Assembly (NCBI RefSeq): GCF_000758585.1
Contig: NZ_CP009281.1
Coordinates: 2,790,001 to 2,854,000 of the forward strand
DNA: 64,000 bases
From: Paenibacillus sp. FSL R5-0345
GTDB taxonomy: Bacteria > Bacillota > Bacilli > Paenibacillales > Paenibacillaceae
Reading direction: 5' to 3'
The first letter of the stretch is position 1, and every line of letters begins with the position of its first letter. The position numbers and the translations under genes are program-made. This document shows positions 35,191 to 44,128 of the stretch, in pieces. The notes under the pieces were generated by a model. The model searched no databases. It was not told the DNA's origin and saw only the letters and a program-made list of their open reading frames with translations.

Positions 35191-36096
35191 ATGCCTGAAG
35201 GAATAATAGTAAAGGCGTTAAGCGGGTATTATTACGTAAAACCGCTTCGTGAAGGATTAATAGCGGCAGAGGAAGATTCTGTCCAATGCAGAGGAAGAGG
35301 CATACTTAAGAAAAAGGGGATCGCTCCCCTTGTGGGTGATCGCGTAATCTATATGCTGACTGAGCATGGAGAAGGGATGGTGGATGAGCTTCTTCCAAGA
35401 GAATCTGAGCTAATCCGTCCACCTGTAGCGAATGTAAGTCTTGCCGTTCTGCTATTTTCTGTGCGGGAGCCTGATATGAACCTGAACCTATTGGACAAGT
35501 TTCTGGTTCATATTGAGCATTCAGGACTAGAACCCTTAATTGTTCTGACCAAACAGGATTTGGCTAATGATGATGGTGAAGCTACTAAGTATGTTAAAGA
35601 GCTCTATGAGGACATTGGTTATGAAGTGATGGTTACAAGCTCGCTTACAGGAGCAGGCAGTGATGAACTAAGAAAGCGACTTACGGGCGGCATCAGTGTA
35701 TTTGCGGGTCAATCTGGGGTAGGAAAGTCGACCTTATTGAATCGTATTGTTCCAGGTCTTAAGCTGGAGACAGGCGAGATCAGTCTACGGCTAGGCCGTG
35801 GCCGTCATACTACTCGCCATGTAGAATTGATGGATATTGGCGGGGGCGGCTTTGTGGCGGATACCCCTGGGTTTAGTCAGCTTGATTTTCTTGAGCTTGG
35901 TGTTGAAGAGCTCTCTACTTGTTTCCGTGAATTTTCCAACTACGCAGGAGATTGTAAATTCCGTGGTTGTAGTCATCAGCATGAACCAGGCTGTAGAGTC
36001 ATCGAGGCATGGAAAGCTGGGAAAATCGCCGATAGCCGGTACGAGCATTACAAATTATTTTTTAATGAAATGAAAGATAAAAAGCGGAGGTACTAA
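35191..36096 (+). CDS. rsgA: Ribosome small-subunit-dependent GTPase A
   Basis: A 301-residue circularly permuted GTPase (CpgA/YloQ) that acts in late 30S assembly. An OB fold at the N-terminus is followed by the permuted G motifs: TKQDL (G4), SSLTG (G5), GQSGVGKSTLLN (G1) and DTPGF (G3). A zinc finger at the end has CKFRGCSHQHEPGC. ATG 35191 follows GAGAGGAAGG by ten bases; the frame is open back to 35107, but that part includes the hairpin and is not family-like. rpe begins three bases after the stop. Confidence 0.95.
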   Translation: MPEGIIVKALSGYYYVKPLREGLIAAEEDSVQCRGRGILKKKGIAPLVGDRVIYMLTEHGEGMVDELLPRESELIRPPVANVSLAVLLFSVREPDMNLNLLDKFLVHIEHSGLEPLIVLTKQDLANDDGEATKYVKELYEDIGYEVMVTSSLTGAGSDELRKRLTGGISVFAGQSGVGKSTLLNRIVPGLKLETGEISLRLGRGRHTTRHVELMDIGGGGFVADTPGFSQLDFLELGVEELSTCFREFSNYAGDCKFRGCSHQHEPGCRVIEAWKAGKIADSRYEHYKLFFNEMKDKKRRY

Positions 36097-36099
36097 GTC

Positions 36100-36765
36100 A
36101 TGATACGAATAGCACCATCTATATTGTCAGCCGATTTCGCAAGTTTAGGCTCAGAGGTTGCAGAAGCTGAGATCAGTGGTGGAGATTGGATCCACGTGGA
36201 TGTAATGGACGGTCATTTTGTTCCGAATATAACGCTTGGTCCACCCATCGTAAAAGCGGTCTCGGTACATACCAAGCTTCCACTTGATGTTCATTTGATG
36301 ATTGAGTCTCCAGAACGATATATTTCTGATTTTGCTGCCGCAGGCGCTAGTGTAATCACTGTACATGCTGAGGCATGCGTTCATTTACACCGTGTGGTGC
36401 ATCAGATCAAGGAATTGGGTCTTAAGGCAGGAGTAGCTATTAATCCTGGCACTCCGGCATCAGCGGTGCGTGAGGTGCTTGAGGATGTGGATATGGTTCT
36501 CGTGATGACCGTCAATCCAGGCTTTGGAGGTCAAGCATTCATTCCTAACACTTTGCGCAAAATCACTCAAATTAGAGAATGGGCAAATGAAGTCAATCCG
36601 AATTTGCTTATTGAAGTTGACGGTGGCGTTTCGGAAGCTACAGCGCCATTGGTTGTCAGTGCAGGGGCAGATGTTTTGGTTGCAGGAAATGCAGTTTTTG
36701 GCCGGAGTGATCGTGCTGCAGCCATCCTTGAAATTCGTGAAGCAGCGGAAGCGGCACTTCGTTAA
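36100..36765 (+). CDS. rpe: Ribulose-phosphate 3-epimerase
   Basis: A 221-residue TIM-barrel enzyme that interconverts ribulose 5-phosphate and xylulose 5-phosphate in the pentose phosphate pathway. It has RIAPSILSADFASLG, HVDVMDGHFVPNIT, DVHLMIE, MTVNPGFGGQ and EVDGG, with the metal-binding His and Asp residues in place. ATG 36100 follows AAGCGGAGG. In B. subtilis thiN lies between rpe and spoVM; here it is absent and a terminator follows rpe. Confidence 0.96.
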   Translation: MIRIAPSILSADFASLGSEVAEAEISGGDWIHVDVMDGHFVPNITLGPPIVKAVSVHTKLPLDVHLMIESPERYISDFAAAGASVITVHAEACVHLHRVVHQIKELGLKAGVAINPGTPASAVREVLEDVDMVLVMTVNPGFGGQAFIPNTLRKITQIREWANEVNPNLLIEVDGGVSEATAPLVVSAGADVLVAGNAVFGRSDRAAAILEIREAAEAALR

Positions 36766-36820
36766 AAAAAATAGGCTGTTACGACTAAAGGTATAGGCCA
36801 AGTCCTTGACGCATAAATAT

Positions 36821-36856
36821 GGTTACATGAGCAGAAATCTCATGTAGCCTTTTTTT
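36821..36856 (+). terminator. Intrinsic terminator after rpe
   Basis: GGTTACATGAG (36821-36831) pairs with CTCATGTAGCC (36839-36849), followed by seven T residues. Confidence 0.93.
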
Positions 36857-36943
36857 GTTTTGGCAGGGAGGACTGCAGTACGTTAACGATAGAACAAGAA
36901 GAAAGTCTCCTGCGTACGGCATGAATTGATGGGAGGGTAAACC

Positions 36944-37024
36944 ATGAAATTTTACACGTTTAAGCTGCCTAGGTTTTTAGGAGGTTTTGTTAAAGCGATT
37001 TTGAACACATTTCAGAAGAGTTGA
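36944..37024 (+). CDS. spoVM: Stage V sporulation protein SpoVM
   Basis: A 26-residue peptide beginning MKFYTFKLPRFLGGFVKAIL, clearly homologous to B. subtilis SpoVM (MKFYTIKLPKFLGG...). SpoVM is an amphipathic helix that recognises the convex forespore membrane, anchors the SpoIVA coat platform and modulates FtsH. The proline at position 9, needed for function in B. subtilis, is kept. ATG 36944 follows GGGAGGG. It lies between rpe and rpmB, exactly the B. subtilis position, and a terminator follows. Sigma-E control is expected from biology, but I could not place its promoter with confidence. Confidence 0.96.
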   Translation: MKFYTFKLPRFLGGFVKAILNTFQKS

Positions 37025-37048
37025 GCTTGAAACAGAACAGCAAACATG

Positions 37049-37085
37049 AAAAAAAGCACCTTACAAATGTAAAGGGTGCTTTTTG
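37049..37085. terminator. Bidirectional terminator between spoVM and rpmB
   Basis: AAAAAAGCACC..TTACA pairs with TGTAA..GGTGCTTTTT. There are A and T runs on opposite sides, serving the convergent spoVM and rpmB. Confidence 0.9.
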
Positions 37086-37126
37086 CTTCATATGAGTGAT
37101 CGCTCGGTCTTTAAAATTGCAAAAGA

Positions 37127-37315
37127 CTAAACGCGTTCAACTTTACCGGCTTTCAAAGCACGGGTGCTGACGTACACGCGTTTTGGTTTACCGTTCACGA
37201 GGATACGGACCTTCTGAACGTTAACTCCCCAAGAACGACGGTTGCGGTTATTGGCGTGAGACACGTGGTTGCCGCTGCTCGGTTTCTTGCCTGTTACTGC
37301 ACATTTGCGGGACAT
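37127..37315 (-). CDS. rpmB: 50S ribosomal protein L28
   Basis: A 62-residue basic ribosomal protein. It begins [22 protein letters not shown] and ends [11 protein letters not shown]. Only two of the four Cys of zinc-binding L28 forms could be ligands, so this is probably not the zinc type (a single Cys is visible). ATG 37315 has AAGGAGGTG upstream. It is the only reverse gene within the conserved block, as in B. subtilis. Confidence 0.97.
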   Translation of the reverse strand: MSRKCAVTGKKPSSGNHVSHANNRNRRSWGVNVQKVRILVNGKPKRVYVSTRALKAGKVERV

Positions 37316-37362
37316 AGATTACACCTCCTTATTCCTAACACCTGCATAAACAATACTTATCT

Positions 37363-37392
37363 ATAATATCACAGCAAATTTTGCTACGTCAA
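37363..37392 (-). promoter_or_regulatory. Sigma-A promoter for rpmB
   Basis: On the reverse strand TTGACG (37392-37387) and TATTAT (37368-37363) are 18 bases apart, about 48 bases before the rpmB start. The spacer contains the palindrome AGCAAAATTTGCT. Confidence 0.7.
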
Positions 37393-37505
37393 CCGATTCA
37401 AAAACATTTATTTCTTTTAATACTTATAGTACAATGTAAATTAGTGCATTATGTCCTGTTAATCATAGAATGATTAGGCATGAAGTTAGGAAGGGGAATT
37501 CTCAA

Positions 37506-39290
37506 TTGAGTAAGCGTTCTATAAACGGAACAGATTTTACCGCTATGGTATTGGCTGGAGCGGATAAGCTGCAACAGCATGCAGAACACGTCAATTCCCT
37601 AAATGTTTTTCCGGTTCCAGACGGAGATACCGGAACAAACATGAATTTGACGATGACCGCAGGTGCGAATGAATTGAAGAAAAATAATACTACGTCTGTT
37701 GGTCAATGTGCAGGTGTACTCTCTAAGGGCTTATTAATGGGCGCTCGGGGGAACTCCGGTGTTATTTTGTCCCAGTTGTTCAGAGGTTTTAGCAGATCTG
37801 CAGCTCAACATGATGAGCTGAACACACAGCAATTCGCTGCTGCACTGCAAAACGGAGTGGACGCAGCCTATAAAGCGGTTGTGAAGCCTGTAGAGGGAAC
37901 TATTCTTACAGTGGCTAAAGAGGCTGCAAGACATGCTGTCTACTTTGCTCGCCGAACCACGGATGTTACAGAGCTTATGACAGAGGTATTGGCCAAAGCA
38001 AAAGAAGCCTTAGCCTATACACCTGAACAATTGCCTGTCTTGAAGCAAGTCGGTGTAGTAGATTCAGGCGGTCAAGGTCTGGTCTACATTTATGAAGGGT
38101 TTCATCAGCATCTAACGAGCGGAAGCTCCAGTGTGTCTGAACCTGTAAAAGGACAACCTCAGGCACCAGTTGTGCCAGCATCTATACCGGTGTTAAAGAA
38201 ACCTGAAAGTGAACTGTCTTCTGTACAGTCTTCTGCGCAATCTCAGCTTTCTACAGAGGACATAGAATTTCTATATGATATGGAGTTCTTCATTAATCGT
38301 CAGTTAGGCGGCAACGTGAGAACGGATTTTGATGAGGAAACCTTTAGGAAAGCGTTGTCAGTAAATGGTGATTCCATCATTGTAATTTCGGACGATGAAA
38401 CGATTAAAGTGCATGTGCATTCCAAGTCTCCAGGTGAAGTCTTGAATCTGGCACTCCTCTATGGGGAGATTACGCAGATTCACATTCTTAACATGCGTGA
38501 GCAACACCGTGACTTGCTAACCGCAGGCATGGATATTGCACCTATGCCCGATGTTTTTGCTGATATGCCGGATGAGAAGAGTCGAGTGCATTCATCTCCA
38601 GCTGAACCACCAGCAGATGATTTAGCCCCTTACGGCTTCATCGCAGTATCATCAGGCGCTGGGATTGCCGATATTTTCAAGAGCCTCGGTGTGGACGTTG
38701 TCCTTGCTGGAGGTCAGACTATGAATCCTAGTACAGAGGATTTCGTGAACGCGATCTCTTCTATATCTGCAAAGCATGTTTACATTCTTCCGAATAACTC
38801 CAACATTGTGCTTGCCGCTCAGCAAGCTAAAGATCTCTTGGAGGGCGAACGTGAGATTACAGTTATTCCAAGTAAAAGCATTCCTCAAGGCATTGCTGCA
38901 GCCTTCGCATTCCAAGAAGAGGATTCCGTGGAGACTAATTCAGGGAATATGCTAGAAGCAATTACTCATGTTAAATCTGGACAAGTAACGAATGCTGTCC
39001 GTGACACAAGCTTCGATGATCTGGAGATTAAATCCGGACAATTTATCGGGATTTCTAACTCCAAAATTGTCGCGGCCGCAGATGATCTCTTGGCTGCAAG
39101 TCAGGCACTGCTGTCCAATATGCTTGAGAATGGTGATGAAATTGTTACGATCCTTATTGGAGCTGAGACCGATTCTGAGGTCACAGATTCATTAAGTGAG
39201 TGGCTGGAAGAGACTTACCCTAATGTGGAAGTAGAGATTCATGAGGGTGGCCAACCCCTTTATTATTATCTTTTCTCCGTAGAGCCATAG
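37506..39290 (+). CDS. fakA: Fatty acid kinase catalytic subunit FakA (DhaL domain, YloV)
   Basis: A 594-residue protein with an N-terminal DhaL-type ATP-binding domain (residues about 8-205; LNVFPVPDGDTGTNMNLTM and GARGNSGVILSQ), a middle domain and a C-terminal DegV-like fold. FakA phosphorylates exogenous fatty acids bound by DegV-family FakB proteins, making acyl phosphate for phospholipid synthesis. TTG 37506 follows AGGAAGGGG; the frame is open further upstream without a site. The asp23-like gene (yloU), which precedes fakA in B. subtilis, is absent. A degV gene follows after 84 bases. Confidence 0.93.
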   Translation: MSKRSINGTDFTAMVLAGADKLQQHAEHVNSLNVFPVPDGDTGTNMNLTMTAGANELKKNNTTSVGQCAGVLSKGLLMGARGNSGVILSQLFRGFSRSAAQHDELNTQQFAAALQNGVDAAYKAVVKPVEGTILTVAKEAARHAVYFARRTTDVTELMTEVLAKAKEALAYTPEQLPVLKQVGVVDSGGQGLVYIYEGFHQHLTSGSSSVSEPVKGQPQAPVVPASIPVLKKPESELSSVQSSAQSQLSTEDIEFLYDMEFFINRQLGGNVRTDFDEETFRKALSVNGDSIIVISDDETIKVHVHSKSPGEVLNLALLYGEITQIHILNMREQHRDLLTAGMDIAPMPDVFADMPDEKSRVHSSPAEPPADDLAPYGFIAVSSGAGIADIFKSLGVDVVLAGGQTMNPSTEDFVNAISSISAKHVYILPNNSNIVLAAQQAKDLLEGEREITVIPSKSIPQGIAAAFAFQEEDSVETNSGNMLEAITHVKSGQVTNAVRDTSFDDLEIKSGQFIGISNSKIVAAADDLLAASQALLSNMLENGDEIVTILIGAETDSEVTDSLSEWLEETYPNVEVEIHEGGQPLYYYLFSVEP

Positions 39291-39374
39291 ATAGTTACTG
39301 AGGGCTCTATAATTGATCAAGGGCAATCTGTTAATTACGTAGTTGGCAAAATTATAGTATGGGGGAGATAATCC

Positions 39375-40238
39375 ATGAATCGTACCATCATCGTCACCGA
39401 CAGCACATCTGATATCCCGCCAGCAATGGCGGAAACGTATGGCATTGAGGTCGTCCCTTTGACCTTAATGTTCGGCGAAGAGGCTTTCCGGGACAATCTG
39501 GATATGACTCCGGAGCAGTTCTATGAGCGCCTTCCCCGCTCGTCACAGTTGCCGACTACTTCTCAACCTTCACCGGTTGAATACATGAATGTGTACCGTG
39601 ATATTCTGGTACGTTATCCGGGAAGTCCTATTCTTTCGTTTCATATTTCTTCAGGACTGAGCGGTACGTACCAATCTGCACTTTTAGCTAAATCGATGTT
39701 GGAGGAAGAGGGAGAAGGAATCACAGTGGTTGATTCTCTCTCCGCTTCTTATGGTTTTGGATTTATGGTGGTGGAAGCCGCCAGATTGGCTGCAGAGGAC
39801 AAGAGTCCAGAAGAGATTCTTGAAGCTGTAGAGAGTTTACGCCAATCGCGCAAGCTTTACTTCTTGGTAGATACACTTGAATATTTACAAAAAGGCGGGA
39901 GAATTGGAAAAGCCTCGGCCATTCTGGGAACGCTTCTTAATATTAAACCGATCCTGTCTATTGATGCAGAAGGAATAATTTATGCAGTCGAGAAAGTTAG
40001 AGGCCGTAAGAAAGCAATTGCCCGTATGATTGAACTGTTCAAGAAGGATATTCAAGGCGTAGACAAAATCAATGTGGCCGTGGGTCATACGGCTGAACCG
40101 GCTTCCGGTGAAGAGTTCTTGCAAGAGCTGTCAGGACACTTCACATTAGAAGAGAAAGTGCTGACGAACGTTGGCCCTGTCGTGGGTAGTCATGTCGGAA
40201 ACGGTACGTTAGCTGTATTCATTTGGCCTGCAAAATGA
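39375..40238 (+). CDS. DegV family fatty-acid-binding protein (FakB-type)
   Basis: A 287-residue DegV protein with TDSTSDIPPAMAETYGI at the start, SSQLPTTSQPSP, ISSGLSGTYQSA (the lipid carboxyl-binding region) and a C-terminal GPVVGSHVGNGT. DegV proteins bind a fatty acid and present it to FakA. Its placement directly after fakA makes a FakAB unit likely, although several DegV paralogues usually exist per genome and the acyl preference is unknown. ATG 39375 follows GGGGGAG. In B. subtilis the serine dehydratase genes occupy this position. Confidence 0.92.
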   Translation: MNRTIIVTDSTSDIPPAMAETYGIEVVPLTLMFGEEAFRDNLDMTPEQFYERLPRSSQLPTTSQPSPVEYMNVYRDILVRYPGSPILSFHISSGLSGTYQSALLAKSMLEEEGEGITVVDSLSASYGFGFMVVEAARLAAEDKSPEEILEAVESLRQSRKLYFLVDTLEYLQKGGRIGKASAILGTLLNIKPILSIDAEGIIYAVEKVRGRKKAIARMIELFKKDIQGVDKINVAVGHTAEPASGEEFLQELSGHFTLEEKVLTNVGPVVGSHVGNGTLAVFIWPAK

Positions 40239-40247
40239 GGGATGGAT

Positions 40248-42299
40248 ATGACACTGTCATTAAATCAAATTGAAGTAAAAAACATAACTGGCGTGAGTGC
40301 TCAAAAGCAAAGCGAGCTTCACGCCTTTGGCGTCTTTACGGTAAAGGATTTGTTAGAATATTATCCGTTCCGTTATGAGGATTATCGACCACGATCGCTG
40401 AGTGAAACCAAACATGGGGATAAAGTGACTACAGAGGCTAAAGTGATCGGTATCCCTGTGCTGCAGCGTTTTGGAGGCAAATCACGACTAAGTTGTAAAA
40501 TGGTTGCGGAGCCTTGGATGTTCACAGCAACATGGTTTAATCGTCATTACGTGCGAGAGCAGCTTACTGTGGGGAGAGAAATTGTACTCACAGGTAAATG
40601 GGACCAGAAGCGAAATCAAATTACAGTGACGGATTATGAATTCCCCGATCGCGGGGAAGGGAAGACAGGAACACTGCAACCTGTTTATTCTGTCGGTGGC
40701 AAGATCACGCAGTCTTGGATCCGGAAAAGCATTAATCAGGCACTTCAGCAATATGGAGACCTAATTCCCGAAATATTACCGCATTCTATTATGAGACAAT
40801 ATGATTTTATGCCCCGTAAACGGGCGATTGCTACCATTCATAGGCCAGAGGACACACGTGAAGGCCAGCAGGGACGCCGCAGGATGGTGTATGAGGAGTT
40901 ATTTCTGTTCCAGTTGAAGATGCAGGCATTCCGGGTACTCAATCGCGGTAGGATGGATGGTGTAGTTCATACTGTGGATAACGCAACCGTTCGTCAGTTT
41001 GTTCGCAGCTTACCTTTTGAGCTTACAGATGCTCAGAAACGTGTGGAGCTGGAGATTTTACATGACCTGCGATCGCCATATTGTATGAATCGACTGCTTC
41101 AAGGTGATGTGGGTTCTGGTAAAACGGTGCTAGCGGCCGTGGCGCTTTTTGCTACCGTACGATCCGGATTTCAGGGGGCGCTTATGGTGCCTACTGAGAT
41201 ATTAGCGGAACAGCATATGCGCTCTCTCACAAAGATGTTTGAGCCGTTTGGCATTACGGTTGGGCTCTTGACGGGTAGTGTAACTGGACGGAAACGTAAA
41301 GAATTGCTAGCTTCTCTTCAAATGGGGATGCTCGATATCGTTGTAGGTACGCATGCTTTGATTCAGGAGGATGTATTTTTCCGTGATCTGGGTCTCGTAG
41401 TAACGGACGAGCAGCATCGGTTTGGTGTAAACCAGCGAGGTGTATTGCGGCGTAAAGGATATAATCCGGATGTACTTACGATGACTGCAACGCCTATTCC
41501 GCGTACACTTGCGATTTCAGTTTTTGGAGATATGGATGTTTCTACTCTATCGGAAAGACCGAAAGGCCGAGTGCCAATAACCAGTTATTGGGTCAAGCAT
41601 GATCTCATGGATCGTGTCTTGAATCTGATTAAGCGTGAAATAGAGCTGGGACGCCAAGCTTATCTAATCTGTCCGCTCATTGAAGAATCGGAAAAACTGG
41701 ATGTGCAAAATGCGATTGATTTGCATATTCAGATGAGCCAAGCTTTTCCTAACTATAAAGTTGGTCTCTTGCATGGGAAAATGTCTCCTGCTGAAAAAGA
41801 TGAAGTGATGAGAGCATTCTATAACAATGAATTGCAGCTCCTAGTGTCCACAACAGTTGTAGAGGTGGGCGTAGACGTTCCTAATGCCACGCTGATGATT
41901 ATTATGGATGCAGACCGGTTCGGATTATCTCAGCTACACCAGCTGCGTGGACGGGTTGGAAGAGGGCAGCATGCCTCTTATTGCGTACTGGTAGCTGATC
42001 CGAAATCTGAAATCGGGCGTGAACGAATGACAGCGATGACCGATACAGATGATGGATTTGAGATTTCTCGGAGAGATTTGGAGCTGCGAGGTCCTGGTGA
42101 CTTCTTCGGAACCAAGCAGAGTGGATTACCGGAATTCCGCCTGGCGGATATGACGGCTGACTTTGAAGTGCTGGAGCAGGCGCGTGATGATGTGGCTGAA
42201 CTGCTTAAGGATGAGAAGTTCTGGACATCTCCTGAATATGCTCCGCTACGGCTTTATTTACAAGGTGAGCAAATATTCCAAGGGGAATTAATTGACTAA
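40248..42299 (+). CDS. recG: ATP-dependent DNA helicase RecG
   Basis: A 683-residue branch-migration helicase that reverses stalled forks and processes recombination intermediates. An OB-fold wedge domain (about 55-150) precedes the helicase domains with Walker A GDVGSGKTVLA, DEQH, TATPIPRTLA, HGKMSPAEKD, QLRGRVGRG and the terminal LRGPGDFFGTKQSG. ATG 40248 lies six bases after GAGGG; ATG 40242 is too close. The stop of degV is nine bases upstream. Confidence 0.96.
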   Translation: MTLSLNQIEVKNITGVSAQKQSELHAFGVFTVKDLLEYYPFRYEDYRPRSLSETKHGDKVTTEAKVIGIPVLQRFGGKSRLSCKMVAEPWMFTATWFNRHYVREQLTVGREIVLTGKWDQKRNQITVTDYEFPDRGEGKTGTLQPVYSVGGKITQSWIRKSINQALQQYGDLIPEILPHSIMRQYDFMPRKRAIATIHRPEDTREGQQGRRRMVYEELFLFQLKMQAFRVLNRGRMDGVVHTVDNATVRQFVRSLPFELTDAQKRVELEILHDLRSPYCMNRLLQGDVGSGKTVLAAVALFATVRSGFQGALMVPTEILAEQHMRSLTKMFEPFGITVGLLTGSVTGRKRKELLASLQMGMLDIVVGTHALIQEDVFFRDLGLVVTDEQHRFGVNQRGVLRRKGYNPDVLTMTATPIPRTLAISVFGDMDVSTLSERPKGRVPITSYWVKHDLMDRVLNLIKREIELGRQAYLICPLIEESEKLDVQNAIDLHIQMSQAFPNYKVGLLHGKMSPAEKDEVMRAFYNNELQLLVSTTVVEVGVDVPNATLMIIMDADRFGLSQLHQLRGRVGRGQHASYCVLVADPKSEIGRERMTAMTDTDDGFEISRRDLELRGPGDFFGTKQSGLPEFRLADMTADFEVLEQARDDVAELLKDEKFWTSPEYAPLRLYLQGEQIFQGELID

Positions 42300-42365
42300 G
42301 TAGGCACATCTAGCACCTCAGCCTCATATACTGTGAAAGATTGGATATGACGGGAGGTGCTACAC

Positions 42366-42653
42366 TTGGGTTATCAACAATTCGGAATTAGCCCTCAGCT
42401 CGTGGAACGCATCAAGCTGAAGATGAAAAATTCGACTGTCAAAGATCGTATCAAAAATATGATTAACGGCATCTCGAAACAGGAGTTACAGGACCCGGCG
42501 GTTGTCCGCAGGCTGGTACGGAATGCGTCAGGTGTACTGAGCGAGAAATTGACCTCGACGCAGGAAGACCAAATTGTGAAATTTATAATCGCTCAGAAAA
42601 TTGATCCGAACAACACCTTCCATTTGATCCGTTTGTGGGGAATGTTCCGTTAG
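42366..42653 (+). CDS. Stage VI sporulation protein F-like protein
   Basis: A 95-residue helical protein similar to the small proteins named stage VI sporulation protein F in Paenibacillus. It starts GYQQFGISPQLVERIKLK and ends FHLIRLWGMFR. In B. subtilis SpoVIF works in late coat assembly with GerE. The match to the B. subtilis protein is weak; the name rests on recalled Paenibacillus homologues. TTG 42366, six bases after GGGAGGTG, is a better start than GTG 42357, which lies within the ribosome site. A terminator follows. Confidence 0.7.
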   Translation: MGYQQFGISPQLVERIKLKMKNSTVKDRIKNMINGISKQELQDPAVVRRLVRNASGVLSEKLTSTQEDQIVKFIIAQKIDPNNTFHLIRLWGMFR

Positions 42654-42712
42654 GAAAGTCACTAACGAGTATAGGGTAGATTTGAGGTTGATCCCCAGCG
42701 TACTAAAGGAGG

Positions 42713-42763
42713 AGAAACTGTCTCAAAAGTAGTGAATGCTACTTATGGGCAGTTTCTTTTTTT
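42713..42763 (+). terminator. Intrinsic terminator after the SpoVIF-like gene
   Basis: AGAAACTG (42713-42720) pairs with CAGTTTCT (42750-42757). An inner AAGTAG/CTACTT stem continues the hairpin and seven T residues follow. Confidence 0.88.
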
Positions 42764-42783
42764 GCTGCTAAAGTCTTGAGAGT

Positions 42784-42970
42784 AATTAGGGAAAAGCTCT
42801 CTGAAAATAACCGATAATTACTCAAAATGAATTAAATCAGGGAATTCCTCCCTATAAATCGGAGTAATATCTATATTTACCACCAAATCAGGTGAATTAT
42901 AGGGAGGAATTCTCTAATTATTGATCTGGTGAGCAATAATGACTGAATTATAAGGAGATTTTCCCTAATT
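42784..42970. repeat. Symmetric 187-bp imperfect palindrome
   Basis: The outer arms AATTAGGGAAAA (from 42784) and TTTTCCCTAATT (to 42970) match. The inner arms AGGGAATTCCTCCCTATAA (42839-42857) and TTATAGGGAGGAATTCTCT (42897-42915) match at 18 of 19 positions. Both pairs share the same centre near 42877, and the outer and inner arms are 55 bases apart on each side. The stretches between are diverged but still alignable. No coding frame is present. It lies between two terminators, outside any transcript I can assign. Confidence 0.8.
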
Positions 42971-43018
42971 GTTTATGAGAGCCCGATCCGGTATCCAAAC
43001 CCAGCCTAGAACATAAAA

Positions 43019-43052
43019 AGAAGCGCTTCTCAGGTTATTGGGAAGCGCTTCT
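43019..43052 (-). terminator. Intrinsic terminator for the reverse YitT gene
   Basis: Read on the reverse strand, AGAAGCGCTTCC and GAGAAGCGCTTC form a long hairpin followed by five T residues (AAAAA before 43019 on the forward strand). It lies about 80 bases after the YitT stop. Confidence 0.85.
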
Positions 43053-43130
43053 TCACTTACGCGGCTCTTAGAATAATAAAGGCTGTCTTCGAACAAAGAA
43101 GATAAACTTATAGAATAGCTCTATATGTTA

Positions 43131-43988
43131 TTAGTGCTGGTTAACCTGTCTTTGATCAACAGTAGCTGATTTGAACACAATTTGGCTGTCGGGATCACAA
43201 TCAAGGACGATCGTCCGCAGCTGATGTTCTTCCATTCTGTTGATCAGACAGAATAATGTACTAAGCTCTCCATTTTCCCCTGAGCCTTCAGCAAGCCCAA
43301 CTTCTCGACCTAGTGAAGTTTCGAGCGCTTCTTGGATATCCATACAACGACTGCTGGTAATCCATGCAGCGCGAGAAGCGGATAATCCTCGGAGTGAGAA
43401 TCTCACACCTTCGAAGGCTAATAAGTAAGCCAGAATGGAATACATTGCTTGCTCCCAGCCAAATAACGTGCCTGCAATAAGCAAGATAGCACAGTTCAGA
43501 ATCATGATGACGATTTCAGTTGACTTTGGCGGTCCGCCACTCAGAAGTGAATATCCTTGGTCACTGGCATGTTTGTTCAAACCACCGAATCGGACAGATA
43601 TTCCGATACCAAGCCCTAAACAGATCCCGCCTGCCATTGCAGCAGGTAAAGGATCGCTAATGACTGCAGGAAAACGGTGAAGAGCAAGTGAAGCAATGGT
43701 CAAGCAAGTTAATCCTAGTACGGTATACAGCGCAAAGCGAACATTCACTTGCTTTCGAGACATAAATATAAAAGGGAGATTGAATAGAAACAGAAACAAT
43801 CCAAGCCGCATTTCAGTGGTATGAGCGAATAATGCTGATAAACCTGTGATTCCTCCAACCACAAGCCCATGTGGTATAAGAAATAATTCTAATCCTACAG
43901 CGGCAAGTAGTGCTCCCGCAATAACAGTGAGAACTCGTAATATAGAATTGTTACGTAGCTGTTGATGTTGCTTTGTCTTGATTTTCAA
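43131..43988 (-). CDS. YitT family membrane protein (DUF161/DUF2179)
   Basis: A 285-residue membrane protein of the YitT family, common in multiple copies in Bacillales and of uncertain transport function. After a short basic N-terminus there are about five to six hydrophobic segments, with the family mark GLELFLIPHGLVVGGITGLS in the first. The C-terminal 80 residues form the soluble DUF2179 domain (TVLDCDPDSQIVF near the end). TTG 43988 follows AAAGGAGGG; the longer frame to 44027 has no site. Flanking DNA is accessory in character: a palindrome downstream and a decayed gene upstream. Confidence 0.87.
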   Translation of the reverse strand: MKIKTKQHQQLRNNSILRVLTVIAGALLAAVGLELFLIPHGLVVGGITGLSALFAHTTEMRLGLFLFLFNLPFIFMSRKQVNVRFALYTVLGLTCLTIASLALHRFPAVISDPLPAAMAGGICLGLGIGISVRFGGLNKHASDQGYSLLSGGPPKSTEIVIMILNCAILLIAGTLFGWEQAMYSILAYLLAFEGVRFSLRGLSASRAAWITSSRCMDIQEALETSLGREVGLAEGSGENGELSTLFCLINRMEEHQLRTIVLDCDPDSQIVFKSATVDQRQVNQH

Positions 43989-44128
43989 TTTTTTCCCTCC
44001 TTTAACAGGGGAAACAACTTTATTCATGTATGCATGCTACGTCAGTCTTTTTGGACATTTTTGCAGCATATCGTTTCTCGAATTTGAATATTATATCCAA
44101 TATTTTATAATCCATATAGATTCCTTCG

